A stretch of 64,000 bases of DNA from positions 1 through 64,000 of the forward strand of contig ONFE01000010.1 in the NCBI GenBank assembly GCA_900316985.1. Reading direction: 5' to 3'. This stretch comes from an uncultured Prevotellaceae bacterium (GTDB taxonomy: Bacteria; Bacteroidota; Bacteroidia; Bacteroidales; Bacteroidaceae). This document shows positions 18,429 to 26,406 of the stretch, piece after piece (the stretch's first letter is position 1; each line of letters opens with the position of its first letter). A program made the translations under genes and the position numbers. The notes beneath the pieces were generated by a model. It had not been told where the DNA came from. It saw nothing but the letters and a program-made list of their open reading frames with translations, and searched no databases.

Positions 18429-18950
18429 ATGAGACATAATAAGAAATTCAACCATCTCAGCCGTACTGCTTCGCATCGCAGTGCCATGCTTGCCAACATG
18501 GCCATTTCGCTGATCGAGCACAAAAGAATCACTACGACTGTCGCCAAGGCAAAGGCACTCAAGAAGTATGTAGAGCCTCTCATCACGAAGGCTAAGGACG
18601 ATAGCACCAACTCACGCCGCGTCGTGTTCAGTTACCTCCAGAACAAGGAGGCTATCAAGGAACTCTTCGGCGAAGTGGCACAGAAGGTTGGCGACCGTCC
18701 CGGTGGCTACACCCGTATCATCAAGCTCGGTCATCGTTTCAGTGATACCGCAGACATCTGCTTCATTGAACTCGTTGACTTCGATGAGAACATGGCTAAG
18801 GCTCCCAAGGCTGCCAAGCGTACCCGCCGTGGTGGTAAGAAGGCTGCTGCCGCTGAGGCTCCCAAGGCTGAAGAGGTTGCTGCTGAGGCTCCCAAGGCTG
18901 AAGAGGTTGCTGCTGAGGCACCTGCTGCTGAAGAGGCAAAGGCTGAATAA
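18429..18950 (+). CDS. rplQ: 50S ribosomal protein L17 with Ala/Glu-rich tail
   Basis: Residues 1-120 are a standard L17 ([35 protein letters not shown]). The last ~45 residues are a low-complexity extension of repeated [10 protein letters not shown] units encoded by near-identical 30-nt repeats. Such tails occur in other Bacteroidetes L17 proteins; their job is unknown. Last gene of the operon. Confidence 0.95.
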   Translation: MRHNKKFNHLSRTASHRSAMLANMAISLIEHKRITTTVAKAKALKKYVEPLITKAKDDSTNSRRVVFSYLQNKEAIKELFGEVAQKVGDRPGGYTRIIKLGHRFSDTADICFIELVDFDENMAKAPKAAKRTRRGGKKAAAAEAPKAEEVAAEAPKAEEVAAEAPAAEEAKAE

Positions 18951-18984
18951 TCTGGAACGAACATTCCGTATTTCAATAAAACGA

Positions 18985-19018
18985 AGAGGATGTACCCCAA
19001 AGGTGCATCCTCTTTTTT
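18985..19018 (+). terminator. Terminator of the ribosomal operon
   Basis: AGAGGATGTACC pairs with GGTGCATCCTCT around a 5-nt loop, with six T residues at the end. It is placed 35 nt after the rplQ stop. Confidence 0.9.
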
Positions 19019-19073
19019 CGTTTATATTTTCTGACCTTTAGGGATTTCCCTATTTCATTTTAGGGGAAATTTA

Positions 19074-19104
19074 CTTGCCGATTTGAAAAAATTACTTATC
19101 TTTG
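19074..19104 (+). promoter_or_regulatory. Promoter for the glycine-zipper lipoprotein genes
   Basis: TTG, 19 nt, TATCTTTG matches the Bacteroidetes promoter pattern. The first start codon follows ~35 nt downstream. Confidence 0.65.
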
Positions 19105-19138
19105 CCACGAGAATCTATTAATATAAGGAGACAAACTT

Positions 19139-19384
19139 ATGAAGAAAGTGGCTTTGATGACATTGGTAAGTGCAGCCCTCCTGCTTGGCAGTTGTGGGTC
19201 GCACATGGCAACGGGAGCCTATACAGGGGCTTCCCTTGGTGGTATGATCGGTTCTGCCGTTGGTAGTATGAGCGGCGGTTATCGTGGCAGTAGCATCGGA
19301 ACCGTAGTGGGTGCTGCTGGTGGTGCTGCTGTTGGCGGTGCTGTAGGAGCAGCCATGGACAAGAAACAGAACAGTGGACAATGA
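19139..19384 (+). CDS. Small glycine-zipper lipoprotein
   Basis: An 81-residue protein with a lipoprotein signal (hydrophobic stretch ending LLLGSC, Cys at ~19). The rest is almost wholly a glycine-zipper segment (GASLGGMIGSAVGSMSGG, then VVGAAGGAAVGGAVGAAM) of the YMGG/rick_17kDa_Anti type. Such proteins insert into or associate with the outer membrane. The protein at 19467 starts with a near-copy of the same plan, so a duplication is likely. Confidence 0.8.
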   Translation: MKKVALMTLVSAALLLGSCGSHMATGAYTGASLGGMIGSAVGSMSGGYRGSSIGTVVGAAGGAAVGGAVGAAMDKKQNSGQ

Positions 19385-19390
19385 GGTCTG

Positions 19391-19432
19391 GTTTCAGGTT
19401 TCAGGTTTCAAGATTCCAGATTCATGTTTCAG
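19391..19432. repeat. Heptamer tract GTTTCAG x6
   Basis: Six consecutive 7-mers (GTTTCAG, GTTTCAG, GTTTCAA, GATTCCA, GATTCAT, GTTTCAG) fill the space between the two lipoprotein genes. The same unit reappears in frame inside pgeF at 58163. Confidence 0.9.
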
Positions 19433-19466
19433 GATATGCTTAACATTTAATTAGTAAAGAGGTAAA

Positions 19467-20297
19467 ATGAAAAAGATTTTGGTTTTCACATTGGGTGCCA
19501 CTCTTCTGCTTAGCAGTTGTGACACCTACACCGGAATGGGCGCTTACACAGGAGCAAACATCGGTGGAATCTTAGGTTCGGCCATCGGTGGCATCAGCGG
19601 TGGATGGCGCGGTAGCGATGTGGGAACGCTGATAGGCATGGCCGGTGGTGCTGCCGTAGGTGCTGCCATTGGTTCTGCTGCCGACCAGCGGGCCAATCAG
19701 CGAGCCAATGACGAGTATGCCATCAGGGCTGAGGAAAGGGCTGCAGCACGTGAACGTGCCCGTGAGCGTGCAAGACGGGATCGTCAGGAGAACAACCGCT
19801 ATGACAGCCAGTCGGACGAAGGTGCCTATTATGATCCCAATAATGGTGGCGATGATCGTATAGACTTCAAGACCGGAGGCAATGATGATGCCTACCAATA
19901 TGAGAACAACAGCTCGTCGAGGGTAAAAGGCATCCATGCTGAGAAAGATGGCATTTCCATCAGTAATGTCCGTTTTGTGGATGGCAATGGAAACGACAAT
20001 ATCATCACGGCGGGTGAACTCTGCAAGATTTCCTTTGAGGTGCGCAACATGACCGACAAGGTCCTCTATGATGTACGTCCATTGGTGCGTGAGACCAGCC
20101 GTAACCGCCATATTATGGTGTCGGAAGGCATCACCGTAGAGCGTATTGCTCCGGGTAGGGGAGTGCGCTATACGGCAATGGTTAAGGCAGATGAGCGTCT
20201 GAAGGATGGTATGGCTTGTTTCTCCGTCTCGGTGTTTAACTCTGCTACCAACCGAAGTGTGGTGATTGACAATATTCAGATACAGACCCGGCGGTAA
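19467..20297 (+). CDS. Glycine-zipper lipoprotein with C-terminal beta domain
   Basis: A 276-residue lipoprotein (signal ending LLLSSC). Residues 20-75 form a glycine-zipper segment much like that of the protein at 19139. Residues 75-135 are a charged Arg/Asp/Asn-rich linker, and the last ~120 residues look like a beta-rich domain (ISNVRFVDGNGNDNIITAGE; ISFEVRNMTDKVLYDVRPLV) resembling CARDB/Ig-like folds. Outer-membrane placement is inferred; the function is not known. Confidence 0.78.
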   Translation: MKKILVFTLGATLLLSSCDTYTGMGAYTGANIGGILGSAIGGISGGWRGSDVGTLIGMAGGAAVGAAIGSAADQRANQRANDEYAIRAEERAAARERARERARRDRQENNRYDSQSDEGAYYDPNNGGDDRIDFKTGGNDDAYQYENNSSSRVKGIHAEKDGISISNVRFVDGNGNDNIITAGELCKISFEVRNMTDKVLYDVRPLVRETSRNRHIMVSEGITVERIAPGRGVRYTAMVKADERLKDGMACFSVSVFNSATNRSVVIDNIQIQTRR

Positions 20298-20324
20298 AGC
20301 TGCCGGTTCCTTTCTGAGCCAAAT

Positions 20325-20360
20325 AAAATGGCGTGTGTCGGATTTGACACACGCCATTTT
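20325..20360. terminator. Bidirectional terminator between convergent genes
   Basis: AAAATGGCGTGTGTC (20325-20339) and GACACACGCCATTTT (20346-20360) pair perfectly over 15 bp with a 6-nt loop. A/T runs on both sides suit both directions. Confidence 0.9.
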
Positions 20361-20378
20361 CATATATTAGGAAGGTAC

Positions 20379-21719
20379 TTATACGATGCCCTGCGCCATC
20401 ATGGCATTGGCAACTTTCATGAAGCCGGCGATGTTGGCACCCTTCACGTAATCGATGTAGCCGTTGGGCTGACGGCCATACTTCACGCAGGCTTCGTGGA
20501 TGCCGGCCATAATCTGGTGGAGTTTCTGGTCTACTTCCTCGCCTGTCCAAGCAATACGTTCTGAGTTCTGTGTCATCTCCAGACCAGATGTAGCCACACC
20601 TCCGGCGTTGACAGCCTTTCCCGGAGCGAAGAGTTGTCCGGCGGCGATAAACTTGGAGACGGCTTCTGCCGTACATCCCATGTTGCTGACTTCGGCTACG
20701 CACAGCGGTTTGTTGGCAAGAATCATATCGGCATCCTCGCCGTTGAGCTCGTTTTGGGTGGCACAAGGCAGGTAGATGTCGGCCTTCTGCTCCCAAGGCT
20801 TCTTGTCCGCAAAGAACTGTGCGCCTTCGAATTCGTCGGCGTAGGGCTGGCAGATATCATTGCCGGAGGCACGGAGTTCGAGCAGATAGTCAATCTTCTC
20901 ACCGCTGATTCCTTCCGGATCATAGATGTAGCCGTCGGGACCGGAGATGGTGATGACCTTGGCACCAAGCTGGGTAGCCTTCGTGGCAGCACCCCAGGCC
21001 ACGTTGCCGAAGCCGGAGAGGGCCACCGTCTTGCCCTTGATGTCGAGTCCGTGGGTATTCATCATGTGGTTTACGAAATAGAGGGCGCCGAAGCCCGTGG
21101 CTTCCGGACGCAGGATGGAGCCACCCCATTCGAGTCCCTTACCGGTGAGCGTTGCTCCGTGGAACTGTCCGGTAATCTTCTTGTACATACCGAAGAGATA
21201 GCCGATTTCGCGTCCGCCTACACCGATGTCGCCGGCGGGAACGTCCATGTCGGGGCCTATCACTTTATAAAGTTCGAGCATGAAAGCTTGGCAGAAGCGC
21301 ATGATTTCGGCATTGCTCTTGCCGCGAGGGGAGAAATCGCTACCGCCTTTTCCGCCGCCCATGGGCAGGGTGGTGAGAGCGTTTTTGAAGGTCTGCTCGA
21401 ATCCGAGGAACTTCAGGATGCTCAGGTTTACCGAGCGGTGGAAGCGCAGTCCGCCCTTATAGGGGCCGATGGCACTGTTGAACTGCACGCGGTAGCCGAT
21501 GTTCACCTGAACTTCACCTTTGTCATCCACCCAAGGCACACGGAAGGTGGTGATGCGCTCAGGTTCCACCAGACGCTCCACAATTTTGGCTTTCTCGAAT
21601 TCAGGGTGCTGGTTGTAAATGTCAACGATAGATTCCAAGACTTCCCTTACAGCCTGAAGGTACTCTGCTTCTCCTGGGTGCTTGAACTCCAGTTGCTGCA
21701 TAATTTTTTCAACGTTCAT
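20379..21719 (-). CDS. gdhA: Glutamate dehydrogenase, NAD(P)-dependent hexameric type
   Basis: A 446-residue enzyme joining 2-oxoglutarate and ammonium to glutamate, central to ammonia assimilation in Prevotella. Hallmarks are GPYKGGLRFHRSVN, the catalytic-lysine region PMGGGKGGSDFSP, DIGVGGREIGYLFGMYK and the dinucleotide-binding SGFGNVAWGAA. The start MNVEKIMQQLEF (21719) is preferred over an upstream in-frame codon because it fits the family. It has its own promoter at 21768-21799. Confidence 0.96.
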   Translation of the reverse strand: MNVEKIMQQLEFKHPGEAEYLQAVREVLESIVDIYNQHPEFEKAKIVERLVEPERITTFRVPWVDDKGEVQVNIGYRVQFNSAIGPYKGGLRFHRSVNLSILKFLGFEQTFKNALTTLPMGGGKGGSDFSPRGKSNAEIMRFCQAFMLELYKVIGPDMDVPAGDIGVGGREIGYLFGMYKKITGQFHGATLTGKGLEWGGSILRPEATGFGALYFVNHMMNTHGLDIKGKTVALSGFGNVAWGAATKATQLGAKVITISGPDGYIYDPEGISGEKIDYLLELRASGNDICQPYADEFEGAQFFADKKPWEQKADIYLPCATQNELNGEDADMILANKPLCVAEVSNMGCTAEAVSKFIAAGQLFAPGKAVNAGGVATSGLEMTQNSERIAWTGEEVDQKLHQIMAGIHEACVKYGRQPNGYIDYVKGANIAGFMKVANAMMAQGIV

Positions 21720-21767
21720 AATCGATTCTATTTTAGTTAAACTTAATGAATGACGTAGTTGATATTG

Positions 21768-21799
21768 CAAAAATAAGCCTTTTCTTGGAAACTTCCAAA
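21768..21799 (-). promoter_or_regulatory. gdhA promoter with operator-like palindrome
   Basis: On the minus strand this reads TTTG, 20 nt, TATTTTTG. Between the boxes lies TTGGAA-AC-TTCCAA (21785-21798), a 6+6 inverted repeat that could bind a regulator. Confidence 0.6.
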
Positions 21800-21850
21800 T
21801 CTTTGCGTATTTATTTCTGCATTATTTCTGCATATTTTTGTCGGTCTTTG

Positions 21851-21885
21851 GGTAATCGTTGTTAGGTGATAGGTGTTGGTGGTTA
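21851..21885. repeat. Heptamer tract GGTGTTG-like x5
   Basis: Five adjacent 7-mers (GGTAATC, GTTGTTA, GGTGATA, GGTGTTG, GTGGTTA) lie in the gap upstream of gdhA. They are close to the repeat that encodes part of the signal peptide at 44031. Confidence 0.75.
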
Positions 21886-21910
21886 CTATAAAGCACGGAA
21901 ATAGTCTAAA

Positions 21911-21987
21911 ATGTAGCTAATGTTGCTACATGTTTTAATAATGTCTACATGTAGCCGATTGTTATGCATGTTTTTTTTATATCTTTG
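21911..21987 (+). promoter_or_regulatory. Promoter and inverted-repeat operators before HTH gene
   Basis: ATGTAGC (21911-21917) and GCTACAT (21925-21931) form a perfect inverted repeat, and CTACATGTAG (21945-21954) is a perfect palindrome of the same motif. They lie just upstream of TTG, 18 nt, TATCTTTG (21959-21987). This layout suits autoregulation by the downstream HTH protein. Confidence 0.65.
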
Positions 21988-22025
21988 CACAGGCATTAAT
22001 TAAAACAGACTCTGGGCTAGTAACC

Positions 22026-22238
22026 ATGATCCATATCGGTAAGTGCATTCGCAAGAAAATAGAAGAGCAGGGCAAGACAACAGTTTGGTTTGCTCAGGAA
22101 TTAGGTTGTCATCGTACCAACATCTATAAAATCTACGACAAGGTAACCATCGACACAGGTATCTTGCTCCACATCAGCAAGATCTTAAACTACGACTTTT
22201 TCAGTCTTTATTCTGAAGATCTCAGCAAGGATTCATAG
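22026..22238 (+). CDS. Small XRE-like helix-turn-helix protein
   Basis: A 70-residue protein consisting of little more than one HTH domain: IRKKIEEQGKTTVWFAQELG, then CHRTNIYKIYDKVTIDTGIL as recognition-helix region, then a final helix (LLHISKILNYDFFSLY). It is shorter than typical XRE regulators, with no effector domain. CTACATGTAG-type sites flank it on both sides, and the next gene is a secreted LRR protein, its likely target. Confidence 0.75.
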   Translation: MIHIGKCIRKKIEEQGKTTVWFAQELGCHRTNIYKIYDKVTIDTGILLHISKILNYDFFSLYSEDLSKDS

Positions 22239-22273
22239 CTGAAAAGTTGTTTCCGTGTTAGTTACGAAAACGT

Positions 22274-22355
22274 TAACGTGTAGTTAATTTGTATACATGT
22301 AACCTTACTGGCTACACGTTAGTAATTATTCCACCTCTTTTATTTAATATCTTTG
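22274..22355 (+). promoter_or_regulatory. Operator-like inverted repeats and promoter before LRR gene
   Basis: TAACGTGTAG (22274-22283) and CTACACGTTA (22312-22321) are perfect 10-bp inverted arms around a central TACATGTA palindrome (22294-22301). TATCTTTG follows at 22348-22355. The core resembles the sites before the HTH gene. Confidence 0.6.
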
Positions 22356-22440
22356 CAGTCGCATTTTGTATATTCGGCAAGAAGCAAAACTCAAGAAGAA
22401 ATAGAATTGTAACAATAATAAAAACTAAAAACAAAAGAAC

Positions 22441-24591
22441 ATGAGAAAACTTTTACTGTTTTTCGCAATGCTTAGCGTCTCGATAGGGGCGTGGGCCGAT
22501 GTTACCATTCGTGAAGGTAGTACATCCGATGAAGTGATAGTTGAGGTGACAGGTGACAACTATGGTCAGTTTGCATCACATAACTTCACAGACGCTGAAA
22601 AAGCCCTGCTTGACCGGGCTAAATTAACTCTCGTGGGAAGATTCAACGACAGTGACTTGCAGAATTTCCGCAATCTTGGTAAGAACCATGCGACGACAGT
22701 CAACTTTTGGGATGCAGAGTTCGCCACCAAAACTGTTTATGGTGGCTATAATGATCCTGAAACAGGCCAGTGGGTACAGACCACTTCTGAAGTAAGTAGT
22801 CAAACATTCTCGTATTGGGAAAGCTCGGTTACTACAATTATAATGTCTGATAAAGAGACCAATCCAGTCGAAACACAGTCGCTATTAGGAAATGCGAATG
22901 GCATCATAAATGCTACGATTGCGGGCGAAATTGATGTTCCTTCGAAGATGTTCTGCGACAAAGGTCTTGAGTCCGTTACGTTTTCAAGTAAAGTGAAAAG
23001 CATCGGAGACGAAGCCTTTAAGTGTAAAAAACTTGCTACCGTTGATTTTGGAGAGGATTCTCATATTACCTATATTGGAAAGAGTGCATTCCAAGGTGCT
23101 GGACAAGATGTGAAAGACGAAAACGGAAAAGTCTATCCTTTCCCTCATAATACGGATGGTATATTAACAATACCGAATACGGTAACGGTTATAGACGAGT
23201 ATGCTTTCAACAATGTTCCCATCAAGACCATTGTAATCAACAAAGAATCTCAGCTTCAGGAGATAAAGTATTATGCGTTCTTCTACGACAACCCCGATAG
23301 GACTATTGCTCCATTGAACGATATTTACATCTATAAAGATGACGCCGTCATAGAATGTGACTTCGATGCATTCTCTCCAATGCATACAGACGGACAGACT
23401 CACATGGGCACCGTTCGTACACGTCTGCATTATCCGCCAAACTTCTATAGCTTCTATGTAGGTGATTGGAAAAGCCAGATTAATGGTGGCAAGGTAGAAG
23501 GCCACGATGATTTGCTCGCACTGAGAAAAGTCATTGATGGCAGTGGCCACCAAATCGAAGGAGAAGACGTGGTTTGTACACCTAAGACTCGCATTGGATG
23601 GCAGAGGTTCGTATCTTCCGGCATCCCTGTTACGTTCGACATGGACTGGCGAACCTATTCTGATATTGTTGACATCAAGGTTCCCCAATATGCAGACAAA
23701 GTTGCAGATGTCTATATTGTCTGTGGCTATCAGGATGGCAAGGCTGTTTTGAAGCAAATGAAGCAAGACGATATTATTCCAGCAGGAACAGGCATCGTCA
23801 TCCATCACTATATAACAGATCAGGCATCTGGTGGCTTATTGATTTTCCCGCACGTTACTCCACAAGAAGCAGCCACTTTAGGGCCTGATGCATTGAAACC
23901 TTATCGTTTTGTCAGCGATGGTGACAAGCGTGGTGCAGCAGGTTCAAGTGAATGGGATACTGACGAATATGCTTATGCAAAAGGCATGAAGTATGTCGGC
24001 ATTGAGACCCGTGACTATGTATGTGATGGACAATCATATCACAACTATTTGGAGGCAATCCACTGTATGGGTGTAAAGCGCGCCATCTACAATGCTGAAA
24101 ACGGAAATTATGTTGATTACAATACGTTGGTGATGAAGGCTTACAAAGGGCAGAAGGTAACCTATCGTAATTTCTTCTTCGGCCATGGAGAGAAACTGCA
24201 GAGAAGCATAGATAATGAGGATATTACAAAAGGAACAGACTGGGACGCTACAAAAGATGGTACAATGGGCTGGGGCTTTTTCCGTTGCGTGACAGATATG
24301 TATGGCATCAACAGTAAGGCTTTCTTGCACTATCCTGCCGATGTGTTTACTCAGTCACGTACAGATTCTCCTGGTACGATTACTGAAGCTGTTGCTAGTG
24401 CCAAGGCTATGAGTTTCTTTGTTCTTGATGACGAGGAATCCAGAAACAGCGAGGCAACAGGAATCAAGACTACACAGGTGGAGAAAGTTTCTGGTGACGA
24501 TGCTTATTATACAATGCAGGGTGTAAAAGTGTTACGTCCCTCAAGTAATGGTATTTATATTCATAACGGAAAGAAAATCGTAGTAAAATGA
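22441..24591 (+). CDS. Secreted BspA-like leucine-rich repeat protein
   Basis: A 716-residue exported protein with signal peptide MRKLLLFFAMLSVSIGAWA. Irregular LRR_5 units lie at ~150-290 (VKSIGDEAFKCKKLATVDFG; NTVTVIDEYAFNNVPIKTIV). A large unassigned region follows (~310-660), with no domain I recognise. The C-terminus (YYTMQGVKVLRPSSNGIYIHNGKKIVVK in part) is the same tail type as in the protein at 1-1079 and may direct secretion to the surface. Its stop overlaps the start of the next small gene. Confidence 0.82.
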   Translation: MRKLLLFFAMLSVSIGAWADVTIREGSTSDEVIVEVTGDNYGQFASHNFTDAEKALLDRAKLTLVGRFNDSDLQNFRNLGKNHATTVNFWDAEFATKTVYGGYNDPETGQWVQTTSEVSSQTFSYWESSVTTIIMSDKETNPVETQSLLGNANGIINATIAGEIDVPSKMFCDKGLESVTFSSKVKSIGDEAFKCKKLATVDFGEDSHITYIGKSAFQGAGQDVKDENGKVYPFPHNTDGILTIPNTVTVIDEYAFNNVPIKTIVINKESQLQEIKYYAFFYDNPDRTIAPLNDIYIYKDDAVIECDFDAFSPMHTDGQTHMGTVRTRLHYPPNFYSFYVGDWKSQINGGKVEGHDDLLALRKVIDGSGHQIEGEDVVCTPKTRIGWQRFVSSGIPVTFDMDWRTYSDIVDIKVPQYADKVADVYIVCGYQDGKAVLKQMKQDDIIPAGTGIVIHHYITDQASGGLLIFPHVTPQEAATLGPDALKPYRFVSDGDKRGAAGSSEWDTDEYAYAKGMKYVGIETRDYVCDGQSYHNYLEAIHCMGVKRAIYNAENGNYVDYNTLVMKAYKGQKVTYRNFFFGHGEKLQRSIDNEDITKGTDWDATKDGTMGWGFFRCVTDMYGINSKAFLHYPADVFTQSRTDSPGTITEAVASAKAMSFFVLDDEESRNSEATGIKTTQVEKVSGDDAYYTMQGVKVLRPSSNGIYIHNGKKIVVK

Positions 24592-24803
24592 AAAAGTTAC
24601 TTTATAACAGACCAGAGACAGTAGTAGTTATGCTTCGTCTTTCTTCACCTATCACGTTGGATGATCTTTTCACGGGGAGTCAGGGAGAAGAAAGTAAAGA
24701 TCCATATGCAGGTGCCAAAGAAACGGGTGCCGATTTCGATGAGGAACAGACATATACAAGTCCCAATCTTTGGGATGATGTTACTGACGAAGATAATGAA
24801 TAG
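24588..24803 (+). CDS. Small acidic protein coupled to LRR gene
   Basis: A 71-residue protein starting inside the last codons of the LRR gene (ATGA overlap), so the two are translationally coupled. A basic N-terminus (MKKLLYNRPETVVVMLRL) is followed by a very acidic C-terminus ending in SPNLWDDVTDEDNE. There is no clear signal peptide or cysteines. I recall small proteins of this build next to exported proteins in Prevotella, but no function. Precursor peptide, chaperone or surface partner are all possible. Confidence 0.65.
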   Translation: MKKLLYNRPETVVVMLRLSSPITLDDLFTGSQGEESKDPYAGAKETGADFDEEQTYTSPNLWDDVTDEDNE

Positions 24804-24833
24804 ATAAGATTCGCCAACATTACATAAATATTT

Positions 24834-24875
24834 AAGTACAGCGCAACGCCATATGGCGTTGCGCTGTACTTTTCT
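24834..24875. terminator. Perfect 38-bp palindrome with T tail
   Basis: Positions 24834-24852 and 24853-24871 are exact reverse complements with no loop (centre CATATG), followed by TTTT. It can end transcripts of the LRR operon and could also extrude as a cruciform. Confidence 0.85.
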
Positions 24876-25082
24876 AGAATTCCTTGCTTATCTCGAAGAG
24901 AGATAGTTAATTTGCTATATTTGGAATAAATGTGCTTTGCTTTTCTCATCTTCTATACGCGAAAAAAGATTTTAACCCCCTATTCCCTCTATGATTGGCG
25001 TAAAGTATTGAGTGTCAAATGTTTGTTGGTAGACAGTAGGCCTTTAAACCCTCTATGAACCCCCTACTGAACCCCCTATTTT

Positions 25083-25105
25083 GGGGCTTTTCCCCGTTTT
25101 TTTTG
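25083..25105 (+). terminator. Hairpin GGGG/CCCC with long T-run
   Basis: GGGG-CTTTT-CCCC followed by G and nine T residues. It lies among repeated AACCCCCTA motifs (24975-25080) in a gap where I see no gene. Confidence 0.55.
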
Positions 25106-25125
25106 CTAAAAAAGCCATTTTGGAC

Positions 25126-25291
25126 GGATGATACTTTGTCTTCGAGCGGATGATGTTTTGAAGTCGGGCGGATGATACTTTGAAGGCCAGCGGATGATGT
25201 TTTGCTTCCAATGGTTGGAAGGGTTGCTTCCAATGGTTGGAAAGGAGGCTTCTGATGGTTGGAAGCAAGGCTTCTGATGGTTACTTGTATT
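25126..25291. repeat. Two adjoining tandem arrays with 22-bp period
   Basis: Array A has GGATGATACTTTG or GGATGATGTTTTG starting at 25126, 25148, 25170 and 25192. Array B has GCTTCCAATGGTTGGAAG-like units starting at 25204, 25226, 25248 and 25270. Both keep an exact 22-bp period, about two helical turns. Array B units contain the palindromic TTCCAATGGTTGGAA. No open gene explains them. Confidence 0.85.
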
Positions 25292-25303
25292 GGCCGCAAA
25301 AAG

Positions 25304-25349
25304 AGCAACGCCCCAGAGTTTTGGAACTTCGGGGCGTTGCTGTCTTTTG
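25304..25349 (-). terminator. Terminator of the AAA+ ATPase gene
   Basis: AGCAACGCCCC (25304-25314) pairs with GGGGCGTTGCT (25331-25341), and the A-run on the plus strand just left of it gives a U-run for the minus-strand transcript. Confidence 0.75.
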
Positions 25350-25363
25350 GGTATGTTTTATGG

Positions 25364-26392
25364 TCAGATGGCTTTCTTGATGTCCTCAATGGTGATTTCG
25401 GTGAGGTCACGCCGGGAATTAGCCGTGTTCTGGGAGATGCGGTTGGCCTGTTCCTGAATGACCTTTTCGAATACGTTACGCACGTAACGGGCATTACCGA
25501 AGTTCTTGTCTTTATGAGCCACGGCATAAATCAGCCTCTGGTGCAGATAGTCGGCAGCCTCGTCGGTGATGGTGTATTGGTTTTTCTTCAGGTACAGTTT
25601 GGTGAACATCTGGTAGAGTTCATCGGCTGTATAGTCGTTGAAATGGATGTAACGGTTGAAGCGCGACTGGAGTCCGGGGTTGGAGTCGATGAAGCGTTTC
25701 ATCTCGTTGTTGTAACCGGCGATGATGACTACCAGGCTGTCGCGGTCGTCTTCCATGCGCTTGAGGAGGGTGGAGATGGCTTCCTGTCCGTAGTCCTGTC
25801 CGCCTTGTTCGGGTACCAGCGAGTAGGCCTCGTCAATGAAGAGTACCCCGTTGAGGGCTGCATCGATAATCTTATTGGTCTTGATGGCCGTCTGTCCCAC
25901 GTATTCGGCCACGAGTCCTGAGCGGTCGGTCTCAATGGTATGGCCTTTCTTGAGAATGCCGATATTGTGGTAGATCGTGGCCACGATGCGGGCCACGGTG
26001 GTCTTACCCGTTCCAGGACTACCGGTGAAAACGAGGTGGTAGGAGAGTTTCGGCGTCTTGAGTCCTTGGTCGGCACGCTGCTTCTGCACTTTCACGTAGT
26101 TGGCCAGCGCGCGCACTTCCTCTTTTACGTTTTCCATTCCGATGAGCTCGTCGAGTTTCTTAAAGGGGTCTTCCTCAAGCGGCTGACGAATCACATAGTT
26201 CTGGTCATCGGTCTTTTCCTTCTCTTTTTTGAGTTCGTTGGAAATGGAGTCGGCTCTTTCCACGACTTCTTTCTTGTCGGAATCACTTACGGATTCTTCA
26301 TCGTCGGCAACATAGGTGAGCACGGCCATTGCTATGAAGAATGCGGCCACGACGATGCCGAGGATTGTTCTGTCTTTCTGGGTTAATGTCAT
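25364..26392 (-). CDS. Membrane-anchored AAA+ ATPase (CbbX/SpoVK-like)
   Basis: A 342-residue protein. Residues 10-28 form one membrane helix (ILGIVVAAFFIAMAVLTYV), then a charged coil, then an AAA+ module from ~85. Walker A is GSPGTGKTT, Walker B is VLFIDEAYSLV, and the later GNARYVRNVFEKVIQEQANR is typical of the CbxX/CfqX and SpoVK group. The ATPase would face the cytoplasm and remodel an unknown client. It is followed (downstream) by the 22-bp repeat arrays. Confidence 0.85.
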   Translation of the reverse strand: MTLTQKDRTILGIVVAAFFIAMAVLTYVADDEESVSDSDKKEVVERADSISNELKKEKEKTDDQNYVIRQPLEEDPFKKLDELIGMENVKEEVRALANYVKVQKQRADQGLKTPKLSYHLVFTGSPGTGKTTVARIVATIYHNIGILKKGHTIETDRSGLVAEYVGQTAIKTNKIIDAALNGVLFIDEAYSLVPEQGGQDYGQEAISTLLKRMEDDRDSLVVIIAGYNNEMKRFIDSNPGLQSRFNRYIHFNDYTADELYQMFTKLYLKKNQYTITDEAADYLHQRLIYAVAHKDKNFGNARYVRNVFEKVIQEQANRISQNTANSRRDLTEITIEDIKKAI

Positions 26393-26406
26393 ATTTCTGC
26401 AAAGTT

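Noticed and set aside
19139-20297. Glycine-zipper pair as toxin or phage lysis proteins
   Set aside because: Both have clear lipoprotein signals and YMGG-type zippers as in ordinary outer-membrane lipoproteins; no lysis or toxin context is present.
25126-25291. CRISPR-like array
   Set aside because: The 22-bp units follow each other directly with no unique spacers of similar length, there are two unit families, and no cas genes are near.
25015-25527. A 170-codon minus-strand frame with repeated PFQPLEA-like words
   Set aside because: It covers the 22-bp arrays, terminators and the end of the AAA+ gene in another frame; the repeats in the translation only mirror the DNA repeats.
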